64,000 bases of DNA. Source: CAZSHX01 sp964606895. GTDB lineage: Bacteria > Bacteroidota > Ignavibacteria > Kapaibacteriales > UBA2268. The notes below the pieces were generated by a model. It did not search any database and was not told the origin of the DNA. It saw only the letters and a program-made list of their open reading frames with translations. Made by a program: the position numbers and the translations under genes. The DNA lies in NCBI GenBank assembly GCA_964606895.1, contig CAZSHX010000017.1:1-64000 (forward strand). The letters are read 5' to 3'. The number at the start of each line of letters is the position of its first letter. Position 1 is the stretch's first letter. Below are positions 16,976 to 26,637 of the stretch, one piece after another.

Positions 16976-19252
16976 TTATTTATGAATATATATTGGATAT
17001 AATATTCTGAATTCAATGCTTGAGCGGTTGTTAGAACTGAAACCGCCATAATTGAAGACTTTTCTTAAATATATCATAGCGAGTTCGCAGGGAATACCAC
17101 TCGAGTTTTTTGAATTGCTATACAGCACATAAACATCACCAATTGCAAGTCCACCTAAGCCATTAGGATAAAAATATGGTTGGGTTGTTGCATCTGAAGT
17201 AAAATAATTACCGGGACCAACCCCTGAAACATCGTTTTGCAATTTAATCAAAACAGGATTGATTTTATCAAAATCTTCTTCAAGGAAATTTCTGGCTACC
17301 AACTTAATATCTTTGAAAACGTTTAGTGGATTATTCACGAGATAAATCTTAGGTGGTTTTGGACTACCGACTGTTCCTTCTCCGTTTTTGTTATCAACAT
17401 TTATATAAAAAGAACCCCAGCATGGAGGCTGATTTACTCCGCAATAAGGCTGATAACTTGCATCCCTGAGCTGATAAACAAACCCCGGTCTGTCAACACC
17501 GGCAAAAAACATTAATGTATCAACTTTGCAAGTTTGGTAATCCGGAGTAGGTTTAATTGCTGTTGTCTGGTCGTAAGCATCCATGTTCCATGGAATTGAT
17601 AATTTTCCGGCAGGTGCCGCAAAAGCTTTAACATTGATTACCTGACGGCATTTTCCGTCTGCAGTCGCCAGAACAACAGTAAGATTATAAGCACTATCTT
17701 CCCTTGTACCCTGCTTTGTCCTCGTTCCGCCATTTTGAGTAAACATGCTTTCATATTCAGCAACAGTTGGTGCTACGAAAGTCAGGTTTGGACCTGATGG
17801 ACTGTTAGTATCAACAGTAAAGGAAGTTGTATAAGAAAACCGGACAGCATCATACTGGTCTTTACCTGTGAATGTCGCATTAATATCAACAGAGGAACTA
17901 CACGCATCCCTGGGATAAGTTACAGTAATCGGCAATCTGGCAATACTATTAAAAAGTAAAGTCTTCGGACAAACTGCATCCGGTGAAAATGGAGCTTCGG
18001 CAGACAAATTAATCGGGGCATTGCTGAATGGCTGTCCATTTACCTGCGGACAGGCATCTGTGCATCCATAACCAATCATTATAACCTTGAAATTGCAAAC
18101 AATTCCGCTTGAAAGCCTTACGGTTACTCGGAATGTATCTCTTCTTTCGCCTGTCTGTGTTGGGCTGAATCTTAATTTGGGCATATAAACATCTCCCTGA
18201 TTAACAACAGTAGGAAGATTGGGACTGATTAGCTTCCATTCGCCCGCAGTGGTTGCAGGTGATTCAACACCACTTTTAATCCTGACAAATGATTCCACTG
18301 TCATAACACATTTTCTCTGATTCTGGAAGAAAAGTTCTTCATAATCATAAGATGTTCCAACGGGTAATTTCTGAGGTGTAGTCGGTTTTATTATTATTGT
18401 CGTATCGCCTGTCATCGGACAATCACATTCTTCAGGAACAACATCAGCATTTAGTGCAACATTCCATGTGGAATTTTTTCCATCGCAGGAAATTGTCAGA
18501 GGAACCGAAGTTCTGAATACTCCGGCATCTTTGGTTGAAACTGAGAAGACCAGCGATAGGCATTCGCCGCTTTTAAGTGTTGCAGGATTGCCGGAAAGCT
18601 GTCCTTTCACATATATTGCTTTTAGAGTGAAAGGAGCATTCGGATTTGGAACTGCAATCGTGTAGTCACTCGGAGGTGTACAGTTCAGTCTGTTGCAAAT
18701 AATTGTTGTAACAGCATCATAACTTGCTACGCCAAGCGGCTGGTTCTGAACAAGTTTCGTATCGGTTCCATTTGTAAATGTAACAGGGATGGTTGTATCG
18801 CCAATATCCGTGCAACATACAATGGGCGGCGGAGTACATTCATAAACAATATTGACTGTTGTGTCGTTGCAAAGTAAAAATTCACCACGAGGAGTTGTGG
18901 TTTTGAATTGATTCTTATACTCGCCCAAAGTTTGAACAATAATGCCGGAAACAGGACCTTCGCTTGTAAAGATTGCCTTACCGGTATTATCTGCGTAAAC
19001 TGTTCCGAGAAGGGATTTGTCGTTAACGCTAATATATTTGTAAATGCTGATTTTGGTTCCGGCGGCAGGAGTTGTTGGTAACCCTGTATTGCAATCCTTG
19101 ACCATTGCCTGAATGGTTAAGGTTCGTTTCTTGCTTTTAGATGGTTCAACTACTTCCGTACAGCTTAAAATGAAGAACGCCAGAATCAGTGCTATACCCA
19201 TAACAGAAGTTAGAGTATATCGCAGTTCTAATTTATTTCTTTTTGTTTTCAT
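16976..19252 (-). CDS. Large Cys-containing envelope lipoprotein with Ig-like repeats
   Basis: The 758-residue protein has a lipoprotein signal peptide (FFILSC). An N-terminal carboxypeptidase-regulatory-like sandwich (LTIQAMVKDCNTGLPT) is followed by several beta-sandwich modules of the choice-of-anchor/abnormal-spindle kind, each with conserved Cys (CTPPPIVCC, ECDCPMTGD). It contains no catalytic motif. It lies 40 bases after the barrel-like gene and 36 before the OmpA-like gene, so all three are probably one transcript and may form one complex. It lacks a T9SS tail, consistent with lipid anchoring by the Lol route. Confidence 0.7.
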   Translation of the reverse strand: MKTKRNKLELRYTLTSVMGIALILAFFILSCTEVVEPSKSKKRTLTIQAMVKDCNTGLPTTPAAGTKISIYKYISVNDKSLLGTVYADNTGKAIFTSEGPVSGIIVQTLGEYKNQFKTTTPRGEFLLCNDTTVNIVYECTPPPIVCCTDIGDTTIPVTFTNGTDTKLVQNQPLGVASYDAVTTIICNRLNCTPPSDYTIAVPNPNAPFTLKAIYVKGQLSGNPATLKSGECLSLVFSVSTKDAGVFRTSVPLTISCDGKNSTWNVALNADVVPEECDCPMTGDTTIIIKPTTPQKLPVGTSYDYEELFFQNQRKCVMTVESFVRIKSGVESPATTAGEWKLISPNLPTVVNQGDVYMPKLRFSPTQTGERRDTFRVTVRLSSGIVCNFKVIMIGYGCTDACPQVNGQPFSNAPINLSAEAPFSPDAVCPKTLLFNSIARLPITVTYPRDACSSSVDINATFTGKDQYDAVRFSYTTSFTVDTNSPSGPNLTFVAPTVAEYESMFTQNGGTRTKQGTREDSAYNLTVVLATADGKCRQVINVKAFAAPAGKLSIPWNMDAYDQTTAIKPTPDYQTCKVDTLMFFAGVDRPGFVYQLRDASYQPYCGVNQPPCWGSFYINVDNKNGEGTVGSPKPPKIYLVNNPLNVFKDIKLVARNFLEEDFDKINPVLIKLQNDVSGVGPGNYFTSDATTQPYFYPNGLGGLAIGDVYVLYSNSKNSSGIPCELAMIYLRKVFNYGGFSSNNRSSIEFRILYPIYIHK

Positions 19253-19292
19253 AATATTTATATCAATTATTTTACAATTTCAAAGATATGTT

Positions 19293-20399
19293 TTAAAAAG
19301 TCAGACCGAACCTTAATAGTGCAGTGTTGCTAAGTCGGTAGAAAAACCTGTCAGCTTCGGGAATGTCAGGACAACATTCAATTCCGGGCAATGGAAGTTT
19401 CATTTGTCTGAATCCTGCATCAACCGAAAAGTCAAGTCCGCAGGTTATAGCCCAATCGTACCCAACACCAAGTCCCCAGAATAATCTGTTGAAATTAATC
19501 GGGGCACCTGTCTGAAAATCGAAGGCAAGACCAAGGTCGCCATAGAAATACCAAGCATTGCAATTTGTTCCCCATGGGTCGGGCTGTTGGTTGAAATTAA
19601 TTCTGCCGTGAGCGGCAACCGGAACAAAGATTGCACCGTCAAAGGGCCAAATCCCTGTAAGAAATCCAAGCTGAAACATTCTGTTTTGAGTAAGGTTCCA
19701 TAAACCTGCAATTTCAAATCCGAAAACGATATTCGAGCCTCCGCGGTCGAAGTTAATTAAACTCGGCGGGTAAGATTTCACTTCCCCATTTGACTGAGTA
19801 TAGCGGATTGTATCCTGCTTTCCGCGATAGCCTCCCATAATCCTTAATTCCAGTTTATCGAAAAACCAAATGCCGTTTCGGTCGCGGCAACAGCAAACGC
19901 AGGGTTCGTCGGCAATCCAGGGAATTGGCGGCTGAAGAGGATCTGCCTTTTCTGTTATTTCGAAAATATTAGAGGCTGGAATCTCGTAGAGGGTTGATGA
20001 ACCATTCGGACAGAGAGTATTGATGACTATCTTCCCATCAAGTTTGGACAAAGGTCTTTCTTTAAAATAGTCTTTGAAAGCTTTACCTTCCCAATCAATT
20101 TTGTTACCTTTGGTCTTTTGTGAAAGAGGCTTAAAAACAGGCTTTAAGTCAGTTTCAATTGACAAAATCTCTTCATCGGTACATTTACCTATAATCTTGG
20201 ATTTCAAGGCTACATTCCATCTGGGTTTGATCTGTTTATCATCGGACTTTCGCTCCTGTTCCTTACAGCTGGGGCAATCAACAGTCGAACACGCTGAAGC
20301 GAACAATAAAAATATTGATGCTACAAAACTGAGCATCAGTAATTTTTGCAGTTTCTGCAATGTTAACGATTTTGTAAAAAGTGGAAAGAATCTAATCAT
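19293..20399 (-). CDS. Outer-membrane lipoprotein with beta-barrel-like C-terminus
   Basis: The 368-residue product starts at ATG 20399. After a long basic/hydrophobic leader comes the lipobox FASAC. Residues to about 140 are soluble; a Cys cluster CVCCCRDRNG follows. The C-terminal 200 residues alternate hydrophobic and polar residues with many Gly and aromatics and end in LRFGLTF, the terminal Phe typical of outer-membrane barrels. It is the first gene of the three-gene envelope operon. Function is unknown; a barrel that anchors its two lipoprotein partners is a reasonable inference. Confidence 0.65.
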   Translation of the reverse strand: MIRFFPLFTKSLTLQKLQKLLMLSFVASIFLLFASACSTVDCPSCKEQERKSDDKQIKPRWNVALKSKIIGKCTDEEILSIETDLKPVFKPLSQKTKGNKIDWEGKAFKDYFKERPLSKLDGKIVINTLCPNGSSTLYEIPASNIFEITEKADPLQPPIPWIADEPCVCCCRDRNGIWFFDKLELRIMGGYRGKQDTIRYTQSNGEVKSYPPSLINFDRGGSNIVFGFEIAGLWNLTQNRMFQLGFLTGIWPFDGAIFVPVAAHGRINFNQQPDPWGTNCNAWYFYGDLGLAFDFQTGAPINFNRLFWGLGVGYDWAITCGLDFSVDAGFRQMKLPLPGIECCPDIPEADRFFYRLSNTALLRFGLTF

Positions 20400-20705
20400 A
20401 AAGCACTCGCGATTTATGAAATAAAAATACAAATTTTAGTTTGCTGAATTTCAAGAAAGAATTAACATAAACTTATTAAAAAATAAATTGTCTCGATAGA
20501 CATGAATTTTTTAATAGCCAACAATGCAATTTAACCAATTTTTTTTAAAAATTTTAATTTTTTCAAAAAAAAATTTCTGAAATCATATATCATCATTATT
20601 TTTATAGTTTGATTCCTGCTTTTTTAATCCTAAACTATAATAAAAACGCTCTGTTTCGTTATAGATGTTTTGTAAATGCCGAATATCACATTAATTGAGT
20701 AGAAA
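20400..20705. other. AT-rich divergent spacer
   Basis: This 306-base stretch separates the envelope operon from proS and must hold both promoters. It has long A and T tracts around 20525-20575. No gene, repeat or clear promoter consensus was seen. Confidence 0.5.
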
Positions 20706-22403
20706 ATGAGACAAAACAAGTATTTCATTCCAACATTAAAAGAAGTACCTGCAGATGCAGTAATTCCTTCCCATAAACTTATGCTCCGTGCCGGCTTAGT
20801 TCGACAGCTTGGTGCCGGTATTTTTTCATGGTTGCCTCTCGGTTACAAAGTCCTGAAGAAAATCATGGATATTCTTCGCGAAGAAATGGATGCAATCGGA
20901 GGTCAGGAGTTTCTTTTGCCTGCTTTGAACCCGATTGAAATCTGGGAACAGACCAATAGAGTTGAAGCAATGGGAGACGTAATGTTCCATATCAAAAACC
21001 GCGATGGCTTAGTTTTGGCTCCTACTCACGAAGAAATAATCACTGTTCATGCCCGCCAGCATGTTCATTCATACAAAGAAATGCCAATGATATGGTATCA
21101 GATTCAAAATAAATTCAGGAATGAACCACGCCCCAAATCCGGTGTACTCCGCGGCAGACAGTTTATTATGAAAGATGCCTATTCGCTTGATGCAACTTGG
21201 GAAGATCTGGACAAAGCCTACAATAAACATTATGACGCTTACAAAAAAATCTTTGCCCGATGCGGCTTGAACTTTTTCGTTGTCGGAGCTTCAAGCGGTG
21301 CAATGGGCGGCAAGCAATCCCAGGAATTTATGGTTGAATCCGATGCAGGTGAAGATGTATGTGCAATCAGTGATTCCGGCTATGCCGCAAACGTTGAAGT
21401 TGCGAAATCTGCTCAACCGCCTGTGGGAAGAATTGATTCGAATTTGGAAATTGAAGAATTTGCAACACCAAACGCAAAAACAATTGATGATTTGATTGAA
21501 CAATATAATTTACCTCACGACAGACTTGCCAAATCAGTTGTTTATATAATTGATTCTGAACCTGTTCTGATTTTGATGAGAGGTAACGATGAACTGAACG
21601 AAAGTAAACTTCAGTCAGTTTTCAAGGCTACTAATTTCAGGCCTGCCGAAGCCCAAGAACTTGTTAAATTTACAGGTGCTAACGGTGGTTCTATCGGTCC
21701 CGTTAACCTGAAATGCAAAATCAGGGTAGTTGCCGATAATTTGCTTAAAGATGCAAACGGTATGGTCAGCGGAGCCAACAAAGATGGTTTCCATAATAAA
21801 AATATTGATTTCCTCAGAGATTGCAAAATAGACGAATACCATGATTTCCGCACTATTCTTGAAGGTGAACTTGACCCTGTCAATGGGAAACCTATCAGAA
21901 TTGTTAAAGCTATTGAACTTGGTCATATTTTCAAACTCGGAACCCGATACTCTGATGCTCTTGGTGCAAAATTCCTTGATGAAAACGGAACTGAACACCC
22001 GATTATCATGGGAAGTTATGGTATTGGCGTTGAAAGAATTATGGCTTGTTTCATTGAGCAGTATCATGATGAATTCGGAATCACATGGAAGGGAGAACTC
22101 AGACCTTTTGATGTCCATCTTATCGGGCTTAACTTATTGAAATCTCCTGAAGTCGGCGTTGCATGCGACAAAATCTATGATGAATTAATGTCGAATAACA
22201 TTGATACACTTTACGACGACCGAAATCAGAATCCCGGAGTAAAATTCAATGATGCAGACTTAATAGGAATTCCTTTCCAGATAATTGCAGGCAAGAAAAA
22301 CCTCGACAATGGCAATATCGAAATCAAGCATCGTGAGTCGGGTTTGAGAAAAGTTATTCCTCTTGCCGATTTGATTCAGGAAGTCAAGAATTTTTACAAA
22401 TAG
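20706..22403 (+). CDS. proS: Prolyl-tRNA synthetase, bacterial type
   Basis: The 565-residue class II enzyme charges tRNA-Pro with proline. Class II motifs are clear: motif 1 in the LPLGYKVLKKI...GGQEFLLPALNP region, motif 2 in FRNEPRPKSGVLRGRQFIMKD, and motif 3 in MGSYGIGVERIMACF. About residues 225-405 form the editing insertion found in bacterial-type ProRS, and the anticodon-binding domain is at the C-terminus (KIYDELMSNNIDTLYDDR). Length matches the bacterial form. There is no strong ribosome-binding site before the ATG, which is common here. Confidence 0.97.
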   Translation: MRQNKYFIPTLKEVPADAVIPSHKLMLRAGLVRQLGAGIFSWLPLGYKVLKKIMDILREEMDAIGGQEFLLPALNPIEIWEQTNRVEAMGDVMFHIKNRDGLVLAPTHEEIITVHARQHVHSYKEMPMIWYQIQNKFRNEPRPKSGVLRGRQFIMKDAYSLDATWEDLDKAYNKHYDAYKKIFARCGLNFFVVGASSGAMGGKQSQEFMVESDAGEDVCAISDSGYAANVEVAKSAQPPVGRIDSNLEIEEFATPNAKTIDDLIEQYNLPHDRLAKSVVYIIDSEPVLILMRGNDELNESKLQSVFKATNFRPAEAQELVKFTGANGGSIGPVNLKCKIRVVADNLLKDANGMVSGANKDGFHNKNIDFLRDCKIDEYHDFRTILEGELDPVNGKPIRIVKAIELGHIFKLGTRYSDALGAKFLDENGTEHPIIMGSYGIGVERIMACFIEQYHDEFGITWKGELRPFDVHLIGLNLLKSPEVGVACDKIYDELMSNNIDTLYDDRNQNPGVKFNDADLIGIPFQIIAGKKNLDNGNIEIKHRESGLRKVIPLADLIQEVKNFYK

Positions 22404-22489
22404 AGCCATTGTTGACTTTGAATTAATAAAAAAAACTAAAAAAAAAGTTGTTCGTCTTAATAACTGATTTACAGAATAATATAATATAA

Positions 22490-23317
22490 ATGAAGCCATT
22501 AGCTGATTTACATACTCACACTTCCTTTTCGGACGGAAAACTTTCTGTGGAGGAATTGTTCGTTAAAGCCGAAAAAGTTGGTTTAGCTGCCATCAGCATA
22601 ACCGACCATGATTCCGTTGATGGTTGCGTTGTTGCCCAGGAAATAAAAGGTGTTCACACTATTGATTTCATTAACGGCATAGAATTCAGCTGTTACGAAA
22701 ACGGTCGCGAATATCATGTCCTTGGCTATCATCTTGATATCCATAATGAGATATTGCTTACAACACTTGCTGAATTCAAAAAAGCAAGACTTAAAAGAGC
22801 ACAAAAAATTCTGGAAAAACTAAAAAGCATGTCTCTCACTCTGGATATTGATTTAATTCTTCAGATTGCCGGTGAAGCCCCGATAACCAGACCTCACATT
22901 GCAGAAGCCATGATTGACAAGGGATACATCTCTAATTTGAAGGAAGCCTTTGTGCACTATCTGGGCGAAGGAAAACCTGCTTACGAAGCCAAATCAAATT
23001 TCACGGTTCAGCGTGCAATCAAGCTTGTTAATGATTGCGGCGGAGTTGCTGTTCTTGCTCATCCCGGAAGAGCCATTCCCTCTGAAGTTTTGTATAAGCT
23101 TATAGAACAGGGATTAGACGGAGTGGAAGTTATTCACCCGATGCATGACGAAGCTCTCCAAAAACATTATCATTCGATTGCTTCCCAATACTGGCTTTTG
23201 GAAACGGGCGGCTCCGATTTCCATGGAACCCGCGATTACGACGAAGATAATTTTGGCAAATTCGCCTGCCCCTATTCAGTTGTGGACTCAATTCGTTTCC
23301 ATTCCAGAACAAGATAA
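22490..23317 (+). CDS. PHP-domain phosphoesterase
   Basis: The 275-residue metal-dependent phosphoesterase is of the YciV/RNase AM type. Metal-binding motifs are DLHTHTSFSDG at residues 5-15, ITDHDSVDG near 35-45, NGIEFSC, VLAHPGR and a final GGSDFHG. Relatives act on nucleoside 3',5'-bisphosphates or the 5' ends of short RNAs; which one cannot be told here. It lies 86 bases after proS on the same strand and is followed by a strong terminator. Confidence 0.85.
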   Translation: MKPLADLHTHTSFSDGKLSVEELFVKAEKVGLAAISITDHDSVDGCVVAQEIKGVHTIDFINGIEFSCYENGREYHVLGYHLDIHNEILLTTLAEFKKARLKRAQKILEKLKSMSLTLDIDLILQIAGEAPITRPHIAEAMIDKGYISNLKEAFVHYLGEGKPAYEAKSNFTVQRAIKLVNDCGGVAVLAHPGRAIPSEVLYKLIEQGLDGVEVIHPMHDEALQKHYHSIASQYWLLETGGSDFHGTRDYDEDNFGKFACPYSVVDSIRFHSRTR

Positions 23318-23332
23318 AAGAAAAAATTTAAG

Positions 23333-23370
23333 AAAAAAGTGAAGAAAGATAGCTTTCTTCACTTTTTTTA
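23333..23370. terminator. Bidirectional terminator
   Basis: AGTGAAGAAAG pairs with CTTTCTTCACT around an ATAG loop, with A-run and T-run flanks. It serves the PHP gene and, on the other strand, the convergent T9SS gene ending at 23399. Confidence 0.85.
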
Positions 23371-23398
23371 GTTCGGTCAGTATGGCTTTATCCTTTCT

Positions 23399-25096
23399 CT
23401 AAAAAACTATTAATTTCTGGGTTAGAAATATAGTTTTAGATTTCAGAACCAAATAGTAAATGCCGTAAGATAAATTCTCTCTTGAGATATTGAATTTATA
23501 TTCTCCCGGAGTATTGATGTTACCTGAAATATTTTGAATTCTTTGTCCTAATGGATTCAATAAATAGAGTTCATGGTTTTCTTCACTTCCCACCAAAATA
23601 GAAATTTCGCAAAATTCCCAAAATGGATTCGGATTAACTCCGGTTATTGCAGTTGCCCCCTGGTCAAGAAAAAGTCTATTAACGGGTTCTGTACAAATAT
23701 TAGCCAGACATAGTCTTCCGATTTCTGATTGAATTGGAAGGTTTGAGCAAACATAATTTGAATTTCTGATTGTCAAATTTGTACAAGAATCATTTCCTAA
23801 TGTCACGAAAAACTCTAAATCTAAAAGTGAATCAATTGACATATTTCTGATTTTCAAAACACCATTATTTCCCTCTTTAATCACGCTAAGGTTTGGAGTA
23901 ATAAGATTCATTAAAGTCGAATTGAAAACCAAATCTGCATTAACTTCCAGGTCATTACAAATATCCTTGTTGGTTTTTGTTTCAATGGTGAGTGGAAGTC
24001 TGATTGTTTGACCAACATTAGCATTAATCTTGCCTAAAATAAATTTGGTATAATAATCAGGTAACTTAATTGTAATATCAGAAGTTGACTTGCAACCAAA
24101 ACTATTATAAGTGTCAACAGAATAAATACCGGCATTTTTGACGAAAATACTTCGGGTTTTTTCGCCTGTTGTCCAATTCCAACTAAACCCATCGGGTGCA
24201 GTAAGCAAAATACTATCGCAAGGACAAATTAGCGTGCTTTTATCGGCAGAAATCCCTGTTTCAGGAAATGGAACAATATTAACAGACACTGTATCAAAAG
24301 CCATACAACCAACTGAGTCTGTAACGGTGAGATAATACAAAGTGTTTGTAGTCGGAAAAGCATCTGGTTGCAAAACATCATAAGCAGAAAGACCCGTTTT
24401 AGGACTCCAATCAAATTTCAAAGGTGGTATGTTACCGGTTGCACTTTCACCTATTTTTGTAGATTGCCCTTTGCAAAGATATTTTGCTGGTCCTGCTTCT
24501 GCATCAACAACACAGGCAGAAAGGAATGAAATATCGTCAATCCCGAAATCGTTACCATAGAACTTCAAACTGACATCTTTAATAACAATTTCAGCAGAAT
24601 CAAAATTGTTACTATTCCAGTTAAAAGAAAATTCATTCCATTGACATGCAGTTTTAGGGATGTAAACAGGTGAAAAAGGGATTTCTCTGCCGTTTATAAA
24701 AAATGCCAGAATAGCAGGATTCAAAGTATCAATACTCATTAACCACAATTTGAGAGTGTATGTTTGAAACAGTTCAAGATTATTTACTGTTTGCTTCCAA
24801 ACAATTTTATTTGCAGAATCGCTACCATTAACAATCATGTAATTCCCATCGCCCGTCGTATGGTCTTTGCATGAATCGAATTTGGAATACTCCAGTTTTG
24901 CATTTTTGGTAATGGTATAAACTCTTGAAGGCTTCAAATTACCCGGAGAATACTTGTATTCTGAGAAAAAATCAACATTCCCGCTTGAAAAATTACTGTT
25001 TCGGATATAATCTTTTGTGTTTTTAGAAAAAAGATTAGAGTTACAACAAATTGCCGATAGTAATAAAAAGAACAATATGTATTTGTTCAATTTCAT
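23399..25096 (-). CDS. T9SS-secreted protein with PKD-like and carbohydrate-binding-like modules
   Basis: The 565-residue product has a signal peptide and a jelly-roll-like N-terminal module (residues 30-190, ISFLSACVVDAEAG at its end) such as occurs in carbohydrate-binding domains. SPLIT-type PKD/Ig modules follow (PPLKFDWSPKTGLSAYD, NWTTGEKTRSIFV). The last 75 residues are a T9SS type A sorting domain (VNPNPFWEF, YLLNPLGQRI, YLVLKSK). It should be exported to the cell surface. No enzymatic motif is present. Its ATG overlaps the stop of the upstream gene as TAATG, so translation of the pair is probably coupled. Confidence 0.75.
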   Translation of the reverse strand: MKLNKYILFFLLLSAICCNSNLFSKNTKDYIRNSNFSSGNVDFFSEYKYSPGNLKPSRVYTITKNAKLEYSKFDSCKDHTTGDGNYMIVNGSDSANKIVWKQTVNNLELFQTYTLKLWLMSIDTLNPAILAFFINGREIPFSPVYIPKTACQWNEFSFNWNSNNFDSAEIVIKDVSLKFYGNDFGIDDISFLSACVVDAEAGPAKYLCKGQSTKIGESATGNIPPLKFDWSPKTGLSAYDVLQPDAFPTTNTLYYLTVTDSVGCMAFDTVSVNIVPFPETGISADKSTLICPCDSILLTAPDGFSWNWTTGEKTRSIFVKNAGIYSVDTYNSFGCKSTSDITIKLPDYYTKFILGKINANVGQTIRLPLTIETKTNKDICNDLEVNADLVFNSTLMNLITPNLSVIKEGNNGVLKIRNMSIDSLLDLEFFVTLGNDSCTNLTIRNSNYVCSNLPIQSEIGRLCLANICTEPVNRLFLDQGATAITGVNPNPFWEFCEISILVGSEENHELYLLNPLGQRIQNISGNINTPGEYKFNISRENLSYGIYYLVLKSKTIFLTQKLIVF

Positions 25097-26496
25097 TATG
25101 GTAATAGAATGATTTTCTGCCTAACAATATTTACTCCATCAGAAATATTAACAACATACATTCCCGAGACACAAGATCTTTTTAATTCAGTATTAATGGA
25201 ATGGAATCCAGCATCGGAGTATGAATTGGCGAGAATTGAAATAGTTCTGCCGAAAATATCTGATACATAGATATCCACTTTGGATGTCAATTGATTTTGC
25301 CATTGGATTGTTAAAGCACCATAAGTTGGATTTGGTGAAATGCTGATTATTTTCAAAAAGTCATTTCCTTGACCTTCGATTTCCTGAACGGCAGTTCGTA
25401 TCCTTTTTGATTTATATAATCCATCTCCATAAGCACCTGCAAACATTATTATACCGTCAGCAGTAGAATCCCATGAAGGGAATCCAACCTGCCTGATTGA
25501 TGCTGAATCAGGAAATCCGGCATTGAATTTTTCCCAACTCCAACCAAAACTTCCACTTAATAAAACACCGGCTGTATCGCATGCCGCGGCAATATATCTG
25601 GGATAAAGAGGATGCTGAACCATACTCAATACAGAAGCACCTTTGGCACCCACGTTTTTCCATGTTTTGCCTGTATCTAAACTTTGAAAGATACCCTTTC
25701 CAAGAATTTCCTTAGTCATTTGATTAATTGAATCAGCACCGCAATAAACAACAGCTTTATTCAATAATGATGGCAAAATGCAAAGCACTCTTAATCCTTC
25801 CAACCCGGATTCATCTCCAAGCCAAGATTTACCACCATCATAAGAATGGTAAATGTGATGAAGTGAATTATCACCGCCAATAAATATCAAATTATTGTCC
25901 AAAGAAGAAATTTTAACATCCCTTGCTTGGATATCAAGTTGTTCATAAGAAAGACATGTTTGAAAATCATCGGATGATAGATCTAAACCTTTGTTGGAAT
26001 TAACAGATGCAGAAAAATATTTATTAGGGATTCCGGACACAGCGGCAAATGCTAAAATTTGTGGCGTTTTAACACACTTGAGATTATTTTCGTCCCAGGT
26101 AGCACCTTTATCAGTTGAAACGGCAATGCTTCCTTCGGTAAGTTTTCTGACACTTGCAAACCATATATCAGAATTTGCTGGGTTCTGAAGAAAATCATAT
26201 ATAGAAAAATCTTTAAGAATTGAGGTCCCAAAAGTCTTACCGGAATCTGTACTTATTTGAAAGCCGTTTTGACCAACGCCATAATGAGGGAAATCTATCG
26301 TCGGATCCAATAAATTGGTAGGAATCTGGTCAGAAGAAATTACAATTTTTCCAGGTTCATTTCTTGGAAAAAATAATTTATTAATATATGAACTTGGTCC
26401 ATCCACCTTTGTCCATATTTGAGCCTGAAGCATTGAATCGCAAAATAATGTTATAAAAATAATTAATATCCAATATCTTTTTCTGACGGTTTTCAT
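25096..26496 (-). CDS. T9SS-secreted sialidase-like beta-propeller protein
   Basis: The 466-residue exported protein has at least four Asp-box (BNR) motifs of the S-x-D-x-G-x-T-W kind: STDSGKTFG, STDKGATWDE, SYDGGKSWLG and SLDTGKTWKN. These mark a propeller fold found in sialidases and in many non-enzymatic surface proteins. Catalytic sialidase residues cannot be assigned, so enzymatic activity is not claimed. The C-terminus is a T9SS sorting domain (SPNPTYGAL, GMYVVNISDG). It forms a coupled pair with the downstream T9SS gene. Confidence 0.78.
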   Translation of the reverse strand: MKTVRKRYWILIIFITLFCDSMLQAQIWTKVDGPSSYINKLFFPRNEPGKIVISSDQIPTNLLDPTIDFPHYGVGQNGFQISTDSGKTFGTSILKDFSIYDFLQNPANSDIWFASVRKLTEGSIAVSTDKGATWDENNLKCVKTPQILAFAAVSGIPNKYFSASVNSNKGLDLSSDDFQTCLSYEQLDIQARDVKISSLDNNLIFIGGDNSLHHIYHSYDGGKSWLGDESGLEGLRVLCILPSLLNKAVVYCGADSINQMTKEILGKGIFQSLDTGKTWKNVGAKGASVLSMVQHPLYPRYIAAACDTAGVLLSGSFGWSWEKFNAGFPDSASIRQVGFPSWDSTADGIIMFAGAYGDGLYKSKRIRTAVQEIEGQGNDFLKIISISPNPTYGALTIQWQNQLTSKVDIYVSDIFGRTISILANSYSDAGFHSINTELKRSCVSGMYVVNISDGVNIVRQKIILLP

Positions 26497-26542
26497 CTAA
26501 ATTCCTAATAATTTTAATTGCAAAATACAAATTTACGAAACT

Positions 26543-26574
26543 ATTGGAAAAAATCAATAAATAGTTTAATTTTG
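26543..26574 (+). promoter_or_regulatory. Bacteroidota-type promoter candidate for the two-component operon
   Basis: ATTG at 26543-26546 (consensus TTTG) and TAATTTTG at 26567-26574 (consensus TAnnTTTG) are separated by 20 bases. They lie 63 bases before the response-regulator start in a divergent spacer. Confidence 0.4.
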
Positions 26575-26637
26575 AAATTAAGGAAATTATTACTATATTG
26601 AATTTTCCATTTTCAAATTTTTTTTAGTTCTTCGAAA

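Noticed and set aside
21615..22118. A 167-codon frame antisense to proS
   Set aside because: Complete overlap with a conserved synthetase; composition is a shadow of its codons.
25096..26496. Calling the propeller protein a sialidase
   Set aside because: Asp boxes are structural; the catalytic Arg triad, Tyr and Glu cannot be assigned.
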